From positions 1 to 50,768 of the forward strand of contig JAVBLG010000095.1 in NCBI GenBank assembly GCA_031553655.1: DNA of 50,768 nucleotides. The letters are read 5' to 3'. A program made the position numbers and the translations under genes. Each line of letters opens with the position of its first letter. Position 1 is the stretch's first letter. Shown here piece after piece: positions 10,719-18,893 of this stretch. The notes beneath the pieces were generated by a model. The model saw nothing but the letters and a program-made list of their open reading frames with translations. It did no database searches and was not told where the DNA came from. This stretch comes from JAVBLG01 sp031553655 (GTDB taxonomy: Bacteria; Desulfobacterota; Desulfovibrionia; Desulfovibrionales; Desulfovibrionaceae).

Positions 10719-10762
10719 CTAGGGGCTGTCTCCAAAGAACGTACTTTGGAGACAGCCCCTAG
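10719..10762 (+). terminator. 19-bp perfect hairpin between the SLOG-like gene and rarD
   Basis: A 19-base arm starting CTAGGGGCTGTCTCC (10719-10737), loop AACGTA, then its exact reverse complement (10744-10762). Only TTTT follows after a few bases, so termination is plausible, not certain. Directly after it, 10761-10790 resembles a worn copy of repeat R1 (CTTTTGCGAATGAA). Confidence 0.65.
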
Positions 10763-10796
10763 AACCTTTTGCGAATGAAGTGTTTCTGAGGCAACC

Positions 10797-11693
10797 ATGT
10801 CATTCATCGAGAAAACACAGCGTTCTTCCGGCCTCGCGGCCGGCATCGGGGCTTTTTGCATATGGGGCATGCTGGTGCTCTATTGGCAGGGCCTCAAGGG
10901 TGTTCCCGCTCTTGAAATTCTGGCCCACCGCGTGCTCTGGTCGCTTTTATGTATCTTTCCCTTGCTGCTGTTCACCAAACGCCTTGATGAAGTAAAAGCC
11001 GCTCTGCTTAACGCCAGAACCAGTTTGGGCCTTTTGTGCAGCTCTACCCTCATAGCTACGAACTGGTGCATTTTCATATACATGGCCACCAATGCCATGG
11101 TGCTCGAAACCAGTCTGGGCTATTTCATGAACCCGCTGGCCAGCATGCTGGTTGGCATGATTTTTTTGCGTGAAAGACTCGAACGCCTGCAAATAGCAGC
11201 CATTCTGCTTGTGGCGGGCGGGGTGGCATTCAGCGTTGCCGCCTATGGCAGCATCCCCTGGCTGGGCATATCTCTGGCAGTAACTTTTGCTCTGTACAGC
11301 CTGGTACGCAAGGTAATTCAGGTTGAAGCCACACCAGGCCTTTTTCTGGAAACAGTCATTATGGCCCCGTTCGCCATGGGATATCTGATTTTTTTACATC
11401 AAAACGGACAAGATAACTTTTTCAGTTCCGAGGCTGGAACCCAGCTTATGCTCATCGGTACCGGGTTAATCACCTCAATCCCGATGCTGCTCTTCACTTA
11501 TGCCGCGAGGCACATGAAACTGAGCACCCTGGGCTTTACCCAATATATTTCGCCCACCATCACCTTTTTTATCGGCGCCTATGTGCTCGGGGAACCGATC
11601 ACTCCAGCCAATGCCGTGACCTTTGTGTGCATATGGATTGCCTTGGGCATTTACTCCTGGTGCGGATGGATGACCATGAAAGCGCGGCGTTAG
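10797..11693 (+). CDS. rarD: EamA-family transporter RarD
   Basis: An inner-membrane protein of the drug/metabolite transporter superfamily, RarD subfamily. The 298 residues contain ten predicted hydrophobic helices as two EamA repeats. RarD-typical motifs are GIGAFCIWGMLVLYWQGLKG at the N-terminus, EILAHRVLWSLL, STLIATNWCIFIYM and the C-terminal LGFTQYISPTITFFIG. Length matches the family (about 295). GAGG lies before the ATG. It is convergent with trmI, 33 bases away; the two TAG stops lie within a short inverted repeat (TTAGAC...GTCTAA). The substrate is not known; the chloramphenicol-sensitivity label of the family should not be taken as function. Confidence 0.92.
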   Translation: MSFIEKTQRSSGLAAGIGAFCIWGMLVLYWQGLKGVPALEILAHRVLWSLLCIFPLLLFTKRLDEVKAALLNARTSLGLLCSSTLIATNWCIFIYMATNAMVLETSLGYFMNPLASMLVGMIFLRERLERLQIAAILLVAGGVAFSVAAYGSIPWLGISLAVTFALYSLVRKVIQVEATPGLFLETVIMAPFAMGYLIFLHQNGQDNFFSSEAGTQLMLIGTGLITSIPMLLFTYAARHMKLSTLGFTQYISPTITFFIGAYVLGEPITPANAVTFVCIWIALGIYSWCGWMTMKARR

Positions 11694-11726
11694 ACAGTAT
11701 GGTCAGGAGTTTTTTTCGCTCACAGT

Positions 11727-12605
11727 CTAATCATCAACGTCGGCGTCGCGCTCCCCATCCTCGCCCATACGCTCAAGTCTGGCAGCGATCTGTTTTCGCT
11801 CACGAGTACCTACCGGCTTCAGGCTCTCAAACAATTCGCCGCGTTCCTGTTTACGGCAGAAAATAAGAAACCCGGTGTGAGCAATCATACGGTCGTCCGG
11901 CCTGAGCCGTCCGGCATTGGTCTTCCAGCGCCGCAGCAAAAGCTCGCTGATTTCAATATCGTCGAAAGGCCCGCGCTCCAAGGCCAGCAAAAGCTCGTCG
12001 GTCTGATTGACCGTAGGCAGAAGAAAGCCGAAGGTGGCCCCCGGTCTGACCGCGGCCAGAGCGTGGTCGAGATATTCCCAGGGGGTGCGCACGTCAAGGA
12101 ACAGAGCGTCAGCTCCGTTTATGGTAAAGCCCTCGGCTATGTCGCGGTGCACAAGCTCCACGTTTTCGCCCACTCCGGCCCAAGTCAGATTGCGGCGGGC
12201 CAGACGGTGAAATTCCTCTCTGGCCTCGTAGCTGACTATTTTGCCGTTCGGACCGCTGAACCAGGAAAGCGCCGTTGTCAGCGCGCCAGAGCCGGAACCA
12301 GCCTCTATAATGGTGCGGCCATGCCCGGCTCCCAGACGCAAGCAGATGTATGCTATATCTTTGGGGTAGATAATCTGGGTTTGCCGTTTCACTCCCTTGA
12401 GCAGATCGTGCAGCGTGGGCTCGTGTATGCGCAGGGGATGCCCCAGGCTGGTGAGCACTTCGTCGCCGTAATTTTTTTCGGCCACGTCAGCCATGCGCAG
12501 CACGCCCTCGCCGGAATGCCAATCTTTGCCTTCTTCCACGCGCAAAATGCGCCTTCTGCCTTTGGGCGACATCAGAACTATCAAAGAATTATAAGGAGGC
12601 ATCAT
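11727..12605 (-). CDS. trmI: tRNA (adenine-58-N1)-methyltransferase TrmI
   Basis: TrmI uses S-adenosylmethionine to make m1A58 in the T-loop of tRNA. The 292-residue protein has the family's small N-terminal beta domain (to about 90) and a Rossmann methyltransferase domain with motif I EAGSGSGALTTAL (about 100), VSYEAREEFHRLARRNL (the acidic SAM-ribose region), and FLDVRTPWEYLDHA (motif IV). The C-terminus has a charged tail rich in Glu/Arg/Asp. Its ATG lies 2 bases after the ribF stop with CAGGTAA as ribosome site, so it is the last gene of a DEAD helicase-ribF-trmI operon. Confidence 0.92.
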   Translation of the reverse strand: MMPPYNSLIVLMSPKGRRRILRVEEGKDWHSGEGVLRMADVAEKNYGDEVLTSLGHPLRIHEPTLHDLLKGVKRQTQIIYPKDIAYICLRLGAGHGRTIIEAGSGSGALTTALSWFSGPNGKIVSYEAREEFHRLARRNLTWAGVGENVELVHRDIAEGFTINGADALFLDVRTPWEYLDHALAAVRPGATFGFLLPTVNQTDELLLALERGPFDDIEISELLLRRWKTNAGRLRPDDRMIAHTGFLIFCRKQERGELFESLKPVGTRERKQIAARLERMGEDGERDADVDD

Positions 12606-12607
12606 TA

Positions 12608-13582
12608 TTACCTGTTATTTATAAGAATGTCTCTGGCCATGGCTACGTCCGCGCGAATACGCGCCTGTAGGGCTTCGAGGCTGGAAAAACGCTCTTCATC
12701 GCGCAAACGGGCCACGAACGATATTTCCAGCTCGCGGCCGTAGAGGTCGCCGGAAAAATCGAGCAAATGCGTTTCCACAAGCAATTTCTTACCGTCAAGG
12801 GTGGGTCTTATGCCTACATTAGTCACCGCTGGAATAACATTCTCGTCCACGCGGGCCAGAGTGGCATAGATGCCGTTGCGCGGCAGAATAACCTCGCCAG
12901 GAACCATATTGGCGGTGGGAAAGCCCAGCTTGCGGCCTACCTGCTCGCCCGGCTCCACTTCTCCACGTACCGAATGAGAGCGTTCCAGAAGTTCACCGGC
13001 CGCAAAAACATCCCCGGCGCGGATCAGGTCGCGGATGCGAGTGGAGCTGACCACGGCGTCATTAACTATTTGCGCCGGGATCTGATCCACGGTAAAGCCG
13101 TATTTACGGCCCAGAGCGCAAAGTACTTCAAAGTTGCCGGATCGGCCCTTGCCAAGAGAAAAATCATAACCCACAACCAGCTTGCGCACTTTCAGCGGCA
13201 ACATGAAATTGCGTGTGAATTCCTCGGGATTCAGGGCGGCAGTTTCCGTGGTGAAATCCAGCTCGAAAATTAGATCCGCCTCTGTCTGCATCAGCAGTTC
13301 GGCGCGTTTAGCCCGTCCGGTAAGCAGCGGCGGGCTGTATGCCGGGGCCAGGACCTTGATGGGATGCGGCCAGAAAGTCATGACCAGACAGGGCAGATTG
13401 AGGTGCCCGGCCTGAAGCGCGGCTTGGGCGATCAAATGACGATGGCCCACATGCACGCCGTCGAAGTTGCCTATGGTCAGGCACAGACCGTTTTGTACGC
13501 GTTCCAGAACCTCGGCAAGGGAATGAACCAGCCGAGGTTCTGGTTTACCGCCATCTGTCGCGTCCGGGGAATATAGGGTCAC
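12608..13582 (-). CDS. ribF: Bifunctional riboflavin kinase/FMN adenylyltransferase RibF
   Basis: RibF converts riboflavin to FMN and then FAD. The 324 residues show an N-terminal nucleotidyltransferase domain (TIGNFDGVHVGHRHLI near residue 37, including the HxGH motif; VGYDFSLGKGRSG; VSSTRIRDLIRAGDV) and a C-terminal kinase domain (GRKLGFPTANM, NGIYATLARV, TNVGIRPTLDG, and ETHLLDF with the catalytic Glu region). The start is GTG at 13582, overlapping the helicase stop by 4 bases (GTGA) with GGGGAAGAG upstream: clear translational coupling. Confidence 0.96.
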   Translation of the reverse strand: MTLYSPDATDGGKPEPRLVHSLAEVLERVQNGLCLTIGNFDGVHVGHRHLIAQAALQAGHLNLPCLVMTFWPHPIKVLAPAYSPPLLTGRAKRAELLMQTEADLIFELDFTTETAALNPEEFTRNFMLPLKVRKLVVGYDFSLGKGRSGNFEVLCALGRKYGFTVDQIPAQIVNDAVVSSTRIRDLIRAGDVFAAGELLERSHSVRGEVEPGEQVGRKLGFPTANMVPGEVILPRNGIYATLARVDENVIPAVTNVGIRPTLDGKKLLVETHLLDFSGDLYGRELEISFVARLRDEERFSSLEALQARIRADVAMARDILINNR

Positions 13583-15288
13583 TGCTCTTCCCCGGAGCTT
13601 TTACGGCGACCTCCGCTTCGGCCGCGCCGTCTTGAGTTCGCACCCCCGCCGGATTCTCCGTTCTTGTCAGCCGCGCCACGCCCGGACGTGCTACTCCGCT
13701 CTTCCCCGCGTTCTTCGGCTGCGCCGCGCCCGCGAGTTTCTCCGCGTCTGCGGCTTTCGGACCGCCCGCCTGAACCATGTTTGGAACGCCGCCCGGAGGA
13801 CTTGGCCGAGTGCTCGCTTACGCGGCTTTTTCGACTCGAATAATCGGGCTGTTCAGGCACATTATGGAGAGTCTTCTGATAGAATTCATCAAGAAGCATG
13901 GACAGCAAAGGAACCTGATCTTCCTCGGCCACCAGAGAAGATACGAAACTGTTGAAACGCTTGGTCCTTTCTGTCTCAAAGCTGGTAAGGCCGCGAAATC
14001 TGGCTTCGAGCAACGCTGTTGCGCGCTCGGCCACCACTTTGGACACGTCTTCGTCCGAAGGCGTGGCTCGGTGGACAAGTTCTATTTTATAAAAACGGGC
14101 AATGCGTTCCAACTCCATTTTCTGCATTACATCCACCAGGGAAATCACGGTGCCGGCAGCTCCGGCCCGGCCGGTGCGCCCGGCACGGTGTATGTATGAC
14201 TCGCGGTCTTCCGGGGTTTCGTAGAGAATCACATGGGACAATTCGGGAATGTCAATGCCCCTGGCCGCCACATCGGTAGCCACCAGAAAGCGGGTGAGCC
14301 CGTCACGCACCCGTTGCAGCACTTCTTCACGCCGCGCCTGGGAAAGATCAGCCGAAAGCTCGTCGACATTATAGCCGAAGCCGCGCAGCACAGCGGTTAC
14401 AAAATGCACATTGGCTTTGGTATTGCAAAAAATCATGGCCGAAGTCGGATTTTCGGTTTCCAGAATGCGCACCAGAGCCCGATCTTTGTCCATAGCCTTG
14501 CATTGGCAATAGATATGCTGAACCTCGGCCACATGCACCTGGGAGTGCGACAGCGACAACATTGAAGGGTCGCGCATGAATTCGCTGGCCAGGTTGAGCA
14601 CATGGGGTGGGAAGGTCGCGGATAAGAGGCAGGCCGACACACTCTTTTTGGGCAGATAACGCTGTATTTCCTTCATATCCGGGTAAAAACCGATGGAAAG
14701 CATGCGGTCGGCTTCGTCAAAAACCAGCATGCGCAAGGCGTCCAGGCTCAGGGTACGCCGCAGAAGATGGTCGAGCACGCGACCGGGCGTCCCCACAATA
14801 ACCTGCGCGCCGCCGCGCAAGGCTTCCATTTGTTTGCCGTAGCCCACACCGCCGTATAGAGCGGCCACCTTAAGGCCGCCATTACCGAAAAGAAGCTGGG
14901 CTTCCCTTTCAATTTGCAGGGCCAGCTCGCGTGTGGGGGCCAGAATCAGGGCTTGAGGAGCTGATTTTTCCGGCTGTAAAATGGGAATGAGCGGCAAAAG
15001 ATAGGTTCCGGTTTTGCCGCTGCCGGTGCGCGACTGTATCATAAGATCGCGCTTTTTAATCAAATAGGGCAAGGCCATGGCCTGCACCGGCATAAGTCCT
15101 TTCCATCCGGCCCGGGCGCAGGCCTCGCGCATGGGGTCGGTCAGGTCTTCAAGGGTAATCTTGACCAGAGCGTCAGCCGGTTCGGCTACGCTGATCACTT
15201 CTTGCTGGTCTACTTTGTCGGGTCTAAGCGACGGGATAGCTTCATCACGGGCCGCTTCATCAATATTTTCATTTCGGGGTTCGGTCAT
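13579..15288 (-). CDS. DEAD-box ATP-dependent RNA helicase
   Basis: A 569-residue cytoplasmic RNA helicase. After a 45-residue acidic N-terminal extension come the helicase core motifs: VQAMALPYLIKKRDL, Walker A RTGSGKT, PTRELALQ, TPGRVLDHL, DEAD (FDEADRML), SAT (LLSATFP), then in domain 2 MIFCNTKANV, ATDVAARGIDIP and the arginine finger HRAGRTGRAG. From about residue 480 the tail is Ser/Arg/Gly-rich and basic, typical of RhlE/DeaD-like helicases that act on ribosome assembly or mRNA. The exact subfamily cannot be fixed, so no symbol is given. First gene of the operon with ribF and trmI. Confidence 0.93.
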   Translation of the reverse strand: MTEPRNENIDEAARDEAIPSLRPDKVDQQEVISVAEPADALVKITLEDLTDPMREACARAGWKGLMPVQAMALPYLIKKRDLMIQSRTGSGKTGTYLLPLIPILQPEKSAPQALILAPTRELALQIEREAQLLFGNGGLKVAALYGGVGYGKQMEALRGGAQVIVGTPGRVLDHLLRRTLSLDALRMLVFDEADRMLSIGFYPDMKEIQRYLPKKSVSACLLSATFPPHVLNLASEFMRDPSMLSLSHSQVHVAEVQHIYCQCKAMDKDRALVRILETENPTSAMIFCNTKANVHFVTAVLRGFGYNVDELSADLSQARREEVLQRVRDGLTRFLVATDVAARGIDIPELSHVILYETPEDRESYIHRAGRTGRAGAAGTVISLVDVMQKMELERIARFYKIELVHRATPSDEDVSKVVAERATALLEARFRGLTSFETERTKRFNSFVSSLVAEEDQVPLLSMLLDEFYQKTLHNVPEQPDYSSRKSRVSEHSAKSSGRRSKHGSGGRSESRRRGETRGRGAAEERGEERSSTSGRGAADKNGESGGGANSRRRGRSGGRRKSSGEEQ

Positions 15289-15342
15289 TTATAGCCTGTC
15301 ATGTATAACATTTTTAAATTATTTAGTAAAATTGAACAAAAC

Positions 15343-15372
15343 AGTATAGCATACAAGTATATGCTCCCGCAA
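15343..15372 (-). promoter_or_regulatory. Possible promoter of the DEAD helicase-ribF-trmI operon
   Basis: On the reverse strand an extended -10, TGCTATACT (15351-15343), lies 18 bases after TTGCGG (15372-15367). The -35 is weak, but the TG extension and the AT-rich leader support it. Confidence 0.4.
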
Positions 15373-15387
15373 TCATATGCTATATAT

Positions 15388-15429
15388 AAAAAATACATAT
15401 CAGGGCCGGCGCATGGAATACGCCGGCCC
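15388..15429 (-). terminator. Possible terminator after the polysaccharide locus
   Basis: A 9-bp stem GGGCCGGCG/CGCCGGCCC (15403-15411 with 15421-15429) is followed, on the reverse strand, by a T run at 15393-15388 after a gap of about 9 bases. The gap is long for a classical terminator, so confidence is moderate. The stem sits between the 3' end of the polysaccharide locus and the helicase promoter. Confidence 0.45.
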
Positions 15430-15516
15430 CTACACGGTTGCGGGTCTTCGCCCGGATCTACTGGAACATTTTGCTTTTGAAATTATCCATACAGCCCTAA
15501 CAACGCACGAGCCGTC

Positions 15517-15553
15517 AGAGCATTTCGCTCATTTCATTCGCAAAACGCTCTAA
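15517..15553 (-). repeat. R1 palindromic repeat, copy A (contains a gene's stop codon)
   Basis: Reverse-strand reading TTAGAGCGTTTTGCGAATG, then a centre and the opposite arm GCGAAATGCTCT. The TAG of TAGAGC is the stop codon of the beta-helix/deacetylase gene. The forward-strand sequence from AGCATTTCGC to CTCTAAT is identical, over about 36 bases, to copy B at 31925. A companion block, TTTTGCTTTTGAAATTATCC, lies at 15470-15489. Confidence 0.85.
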
Positions 15554-17655
15554 TAAATACCTATATTAACCTGCCCCTCAGGCAAGGTCTCTCCCGCGAA
15601 GTTAGTAGTTATGCCGTTGGATTTACCTGCTCCCAGCAAGGGCGAGCCGGGACCGGGGCGGAAAGATATTTCCCCACGAACCGGGCCTTTGTCTTCCGGG
15701 CAACGGAATGCGCCATCACCCAAAGGCTCACACTCCGCCTTGATTTCTTTCGCCATATCCGCAAGGCCGGCGGTTGCCAGCAGAGGGTCGTCAGATGCGA
15801 CATCAAACAGCCCCAACCAGTCTTCGATGGCGAATTCATTCACGCCGTGGGAGTACAGCCCCATAACCGAACCGTGGTATTTCAAAAAGTCGAAATACAA
15901 CCGGAACATTTCTTCCAAGCTTTCCGTGGGCATGGTGGATGTAATATTTTTCAGGGAAATGCTGTTGACATAATGCAAGTTCACCCTTTCAAGGGCTGAG
16001 ATGAAGTTTCTCTCCGGACGGCTACGCGATATTGTATAGCCGGTTTCGTCAAGAGCGCTCGCAAGTCCCGGTCCGGTTTCGGCATAGGGGCACACCAATG
16101 CGGTGCACTCGCGTTGAACCGCGTTGTATTCCTTGAGTCCGGCTTCAATCACGGAGCGCGATTCGGACAGCATATAGCGCATGTAGGCATTGGTATCCAT
16201 AACCAGGGTAGGCTCATGAAATTCGAACATAATATCCTGATTTTCCACTGAAGCCAGATATGCAGCCGGAATTTTGCCAAGACTCAAATCCGCCAGTTCT
16301 ACCCTGAATCCGGATTCTTGCAATTGTTTGGCCAAGTCGCCCAGGCTGGGACGAGGTTCCTTTTGCAGCGGCAAGGAAAATTGCTCCTTTCCTTCAACAA
16401 TAACTACAAAATTTTTGTCATCATCTATAGTCAGCGTTGCGGAGGCAACTCCGGGGGCATACCAGGCCAGCTTGAGCGCGTCTTCGGCCACCATACTGGA
16501 ATGGGCGGCCCCGTGCGAAGCCAATTCAAATCCCTTGTTAGCCTTGGGAATGATCATTTCCCAAAACTTGCGGTTCAGGGCGTCGGTATTCAGAGATAAT
16601 GTTATTTTAAGCCCCATCTTTTCAGCATAGTCCACCAGCTTGCTCCACATTGGTGCGTTGGCGGTATCGTCTATGCAAAAATTAAGCAGCACCCGTCGCC
16701 CTTTTTCAAAGCGGGGCGAGGCCGTTTTGCAGTCGACGGCGTCAATTTCGGCCTGCTCATGAAGCGCCTTGGCGCGCCAGGAGAGATAGTCTCCGGGAGC
16801 CGGAGCATACAGACAATTTTCCAACTTTATCTTCGGGGCGGACTCTCTCTGCAAAAACAGCTTGGGCGACGCCCCAAGATAAAACACACTGTTGACCATA
16901 GAAATGGTCGAACGTACATCTTCGTGGCGCATCAAGATGAACTGGTAATTGACAAACATGCAGTTGATGAAATCGAGATTTTGCTCGCCGCGCGCAAGCA
17001 CGGCTCCGCCTTCCATGTCTTTGAACAGACAATATGCGAAGGTGGCCGGGCCTGCGGCCGGCCCCTTGGTCACGTTTATATTTATGCCCGCTGCCGGACC
17101 GGGGTGGCCGGAAAAGGAACAGGCCTTGAAAAACGGTTTACCTCCATAAATATTGAGCGTGGCAAACAGCCCGCGCATGTCAAAAAGACAATGCTCAAAG
17201 CGTCCGGTAAAGCCATAAAGCTCCGCCGTCGCTCCATTTTTGGCGTAAAAGCCCACTCCTCTCCAAAGGGAATTTTTATTGTCCACAAGCAGGGGGGCAG
17301 AACTTTTTTCCAGGGCCACAACCTTGACCAGAGGTTCGTTTGCTTCGGAAAACTCACCCGTAAATTTGAGGCCGGGCTTGTCAACCCGAATGTGTTCGCG
17401 GTATTCACCGGGGGCAATGGCTATAGTGTCTCCTCGGCCGGCTATTTTAAGGGCCGCATTTATGGAAGGCAGCGGCCTGTCAGCGGACAGACCGTTACCA
17501 TCACTAAACCCGGCTTCCACATAAATGGTGCGCGGCTCAACTGAAACCGCCGTTTTTTTTGCCGCTGCCCAGCCCAAAGAGGGGAATATGGCCAAAACTA
17601 CGGCCAGCAACGCAAAGACCAAGGCCGTGCGGCATTTGCAATCGGCCTTCATCAT
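15550..17655 (-). CDS. Secreted beta-helix protein fused to a NodB-like polysaccharide deacetylase
   Basis: A 701-residue secreted protein. The start is ATG at 17655, within the ATGATG that overlaps the GH18-like gene's stop, with GGCGGAGAG upstream; an ORF extension to 17787 is unlikely. Residues 1-30 form a signal peptide (TALVFALLAVVLAIF... LGWAAA). Residues about 45-290 are a parallel beta-helix of DUF1565/pectate-lyase type (IYVEAGFSDGNGLSADRPLP, FEHCLFDMRG, FINCMFVNYQF). From about 325 a NodB-type deacetylase begins: FCIDDT (metal-binding Asp pair), ASHGAAHSS (HxxxH), then a beta-rich insertion of about 90 residues, and CPYAETG as a variant of the PYG motif. It is the only one of three NodB-like domains in the locus with plausible metal ligands. 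Likely role: deacetylation, outside the membrane or in the periplasm, of the polymer made by the locus. Confidence 0.8.
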   Translation of the reverse strand: MMKADCKCRTALVFALLAVVLAIFPSLGWAAAKKTAVSVEPRTIYVEAGFSDGNGLSADRPLPSINAALKIAGRGDTIAIAPGEYREHIRVDKPGLKFTGEFSEANEPLVKVVALEKSSAPLLVDNKNSLWRGVGFYAKNGATAELYGFTGRFEHCLFDMRGLFATLNIYGGKPFFKACSFSGHPGPAAGININVTKGPAAGPATFAYCLFKDMEGGAVLARGEQNLDFINCMFVNYQFILMRHEDVRSTISMVNSVFYLGASPKLFLQRESAPKIKLENCLYAPAPGDYLSWRAKALHEQAEIDAVDCKTASPRFEKGRRVLLNFCIDDTANAPMWSKLVDYAEKMGLKITLSLNTDALNRKFWEMIIPKANKGFELASHGAAHSSMVAEDALKLAWYAPGVASATLTIDDDKNFVVIVEGKEQFSLPLQKEPRPSLGDLAKQLQESGFRVELADLSLGKIPAAYLASVENQDIMFEFHEPTLVMDTNAYMRYMLSESRSVIEAGLKEYNAVQRECTALVCPYAETGPGLASALDETGYTISRSRPERNFISALERVNLHYVNSISLKNITSTMPTESLEEMFRLYFDFLKYHGSVMGLYSHGVNEFAIEDWLGLFDVASDDPLLATAGLADMAKEIKAECEPLGDGAFRCPEDKGPVRGEISFRPGPGSPLLGAGKSNGITTNFAGETLPEGQVNIGIY

Positions 17656-18701
17656 GGAATACTCTCCGCCATTACTTGTAGCGATTCTCTGGTATTGCCG
17701 CCCAATCGCCAGATGGAAATTTCGCCAAAGCCGTATTTCCGGGCCGATTTGGCCCAGGCGGCAATGGTTTTGCCGTCGGCATGCCATATTTCACATTTGG
17801 CTCCGGTTATATCTTTGGACGGCAAAGGACTGCCGGATGCTTTGTCTGTGGTGGAAAAACGCAGGCAGTCGCTGTCCGGATCGCGCACCGGTTCAGTTTT
17901 TCCGCCCTTGGCCCAGGCTGCGGCCTTACTTTCGGTGAGCCCAACTACCTTGCCCGGCAGCCAGGCAAAGCCGCCGGTGGCCAAGGCCAGGCCGGGCATT
18001 TGCGGCATATTGGCGCACCATCCGGCCAGCTTGCGCAGAAATTCCTTGTTCGCCTTGGGGCCGGGGCCGCTGTGCGTGCCGTAGAGATTGTAGCCCATCA
18101 GCACATATTCCGGTCCGGAAGGCAGGGCGGCGGTGAGGTATTTTTGCTTAGGTTCCAGAAGAAAACGCATCTTTTTGCCCATACCGGCCAAGCGCTTGCA
18201 CAAATCGTCGGAAAAAGCCAGCAGCTTGGGCCAGTCGTCCATATCCACCTTTTCATAGTCTATTTCCAGACCGGTAAACGGCCCGGATTTGAGCAGATTA
18301 AACAGATCCTCGCGGTGTTTGGCACGACTTTCCTCCGTGGCCATAAGGCGCTTGACCAGAGTAGGATCCTTCTGCACGGACTTGCCCGAGGCATCTATGT
18401 AATCGTTCACCACTGAAATATACAGGCCCTGATTCTTCTGAATATAATCCGAAGGTCTTCCGGCCAGAAAAGCCTTCATGGCCGGGGTTAGAAAAGGCTT
18501 GTCATCGCTGTTGAAATAGGCGGCAAACAGGATAATATCTTTGAATTTGCCGTATTTTATTTCGCGTAGCCCGCCCTGAAGCTCCCAGTCGGCCACCCAG
18601 GCGGCCGAAGCTTGAGCCGGGCGTGGGTACAGGATGACAAAACTGAAAATCATAAGACAAATTGATAGTATATTTCTAGTTATTATCTTCATTTTATTCA
18701 T
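17652..18701 (-). CDS. Secreted GH18-like glycoside hydrolase
   Basis: 349 residues; the start is ATG at 18701, where AAAGGAGT lies 6 bases upstream (the ORF opens further upstream at 18719 without a better site). Residues 1-32 are a signal peptide (ILSICLMIFSFVILYPRPAQASA). The mature part looks like a TIM-barrel chitinase-type enzyme: GLEIDYE corresponds to the GH18 DGxDxDWE active-site strand, keeping the last Asp and the catalytic Glu while the first Asp is Thr and the middle Asp is Glu. MGYNLYG matches the GH18 M-x-Y-D/N strand, and SIWRLGG the final barrel strand. Its stop overlaps the next gene's start. Likely role: cutting or trimming an N-acetylglucosamine-type polymer, a job done by the PgaB C-terminal domain in Pga systems. 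Confidence 0.72.
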   Translation of the reverse strand: MNKMKIITRNILSICLMIFSFVILYPRPAQASAAWVADWELQGGLREIKYGKFKDIILFAAYFNSDDKPFLTPAMKAFLAGRPSDYIQKNQGLYISVVNDYIDASGKSVQKDPTLVKRLMATEESRAKHREDLFNLLKSGPFTGLEIDYEKVDMDDWPKLLAFSDDLCKRLAGMGKKMRFLLEPKQKYLTAALPSGPEYVLMGYNLYGTHSGPGPKANKEFLRKLAGWCANMPQMPGLALATGGFAWLPGKVVGLTESKAAAWAKGGKTEPVRDPDSDCLRFSTTDKASGSPLPSKDITGAKCEIWHADGKTIAAWAKSARKYGFGEISIWRLGGNTRESLQVMAESIP

Positions 18702-18760
18702 CAAATACTCCTTTAACATTTACTGTAACCCCCAAAGGCGAGCTTTCGCACTTCCGAAGC

Positions 18761-18893
18761 CTGAAAATTCGGGTAAGTTTGCTCTCCGGCAAGGCGGAAA
18801 GTTTTTTTGCGGAATGAGCGTACTCTTACGGTACTCGATTGGAGCAAAAAAGCTTTCCAACGCCTACGGAGGGCAAAATCGCCCGAATTTCAG
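18761..18893 (-). repeat. R2 long-hairpin element, copy 1 (133 bases)
   Basis: An imperfect palindrome that starts on the reverse strand directly after the stop codon (18896-18894) of the 1625-residue gene. Outer arms are CTGAAAATTCGGG/CCCGAATTTCAG, middle arms TTTGCTCTCCG/CGGAGGGCAAA, inner arms GGAAAGTTTTTTTGC/GCAAAAAAGCTTTCC. The centre is GAGCGTACTCTTACGGTACT. The second copy at 40124-40269 shares the centre and CTCCGGCAAG but not the outer arms. Confidence 0.85.

Noticed and set aside
15388..15553. Clustered palindromes near 15.4-15.55 kb as a CRISPR array
   Set aside because: The repeats are single copies of different families, with no regular direct repeats or spacers, and no cas gene is in the window.
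17656..17787. N-terminal extension of the beta-helix/deacetylase to 17787
   Set aside because: The extension overlaps the GH18-like coding sequence and puts 44 non-signal residues before a clear signal peptide; ATG at 17655 has a good ribosome site and stop/start coupling.
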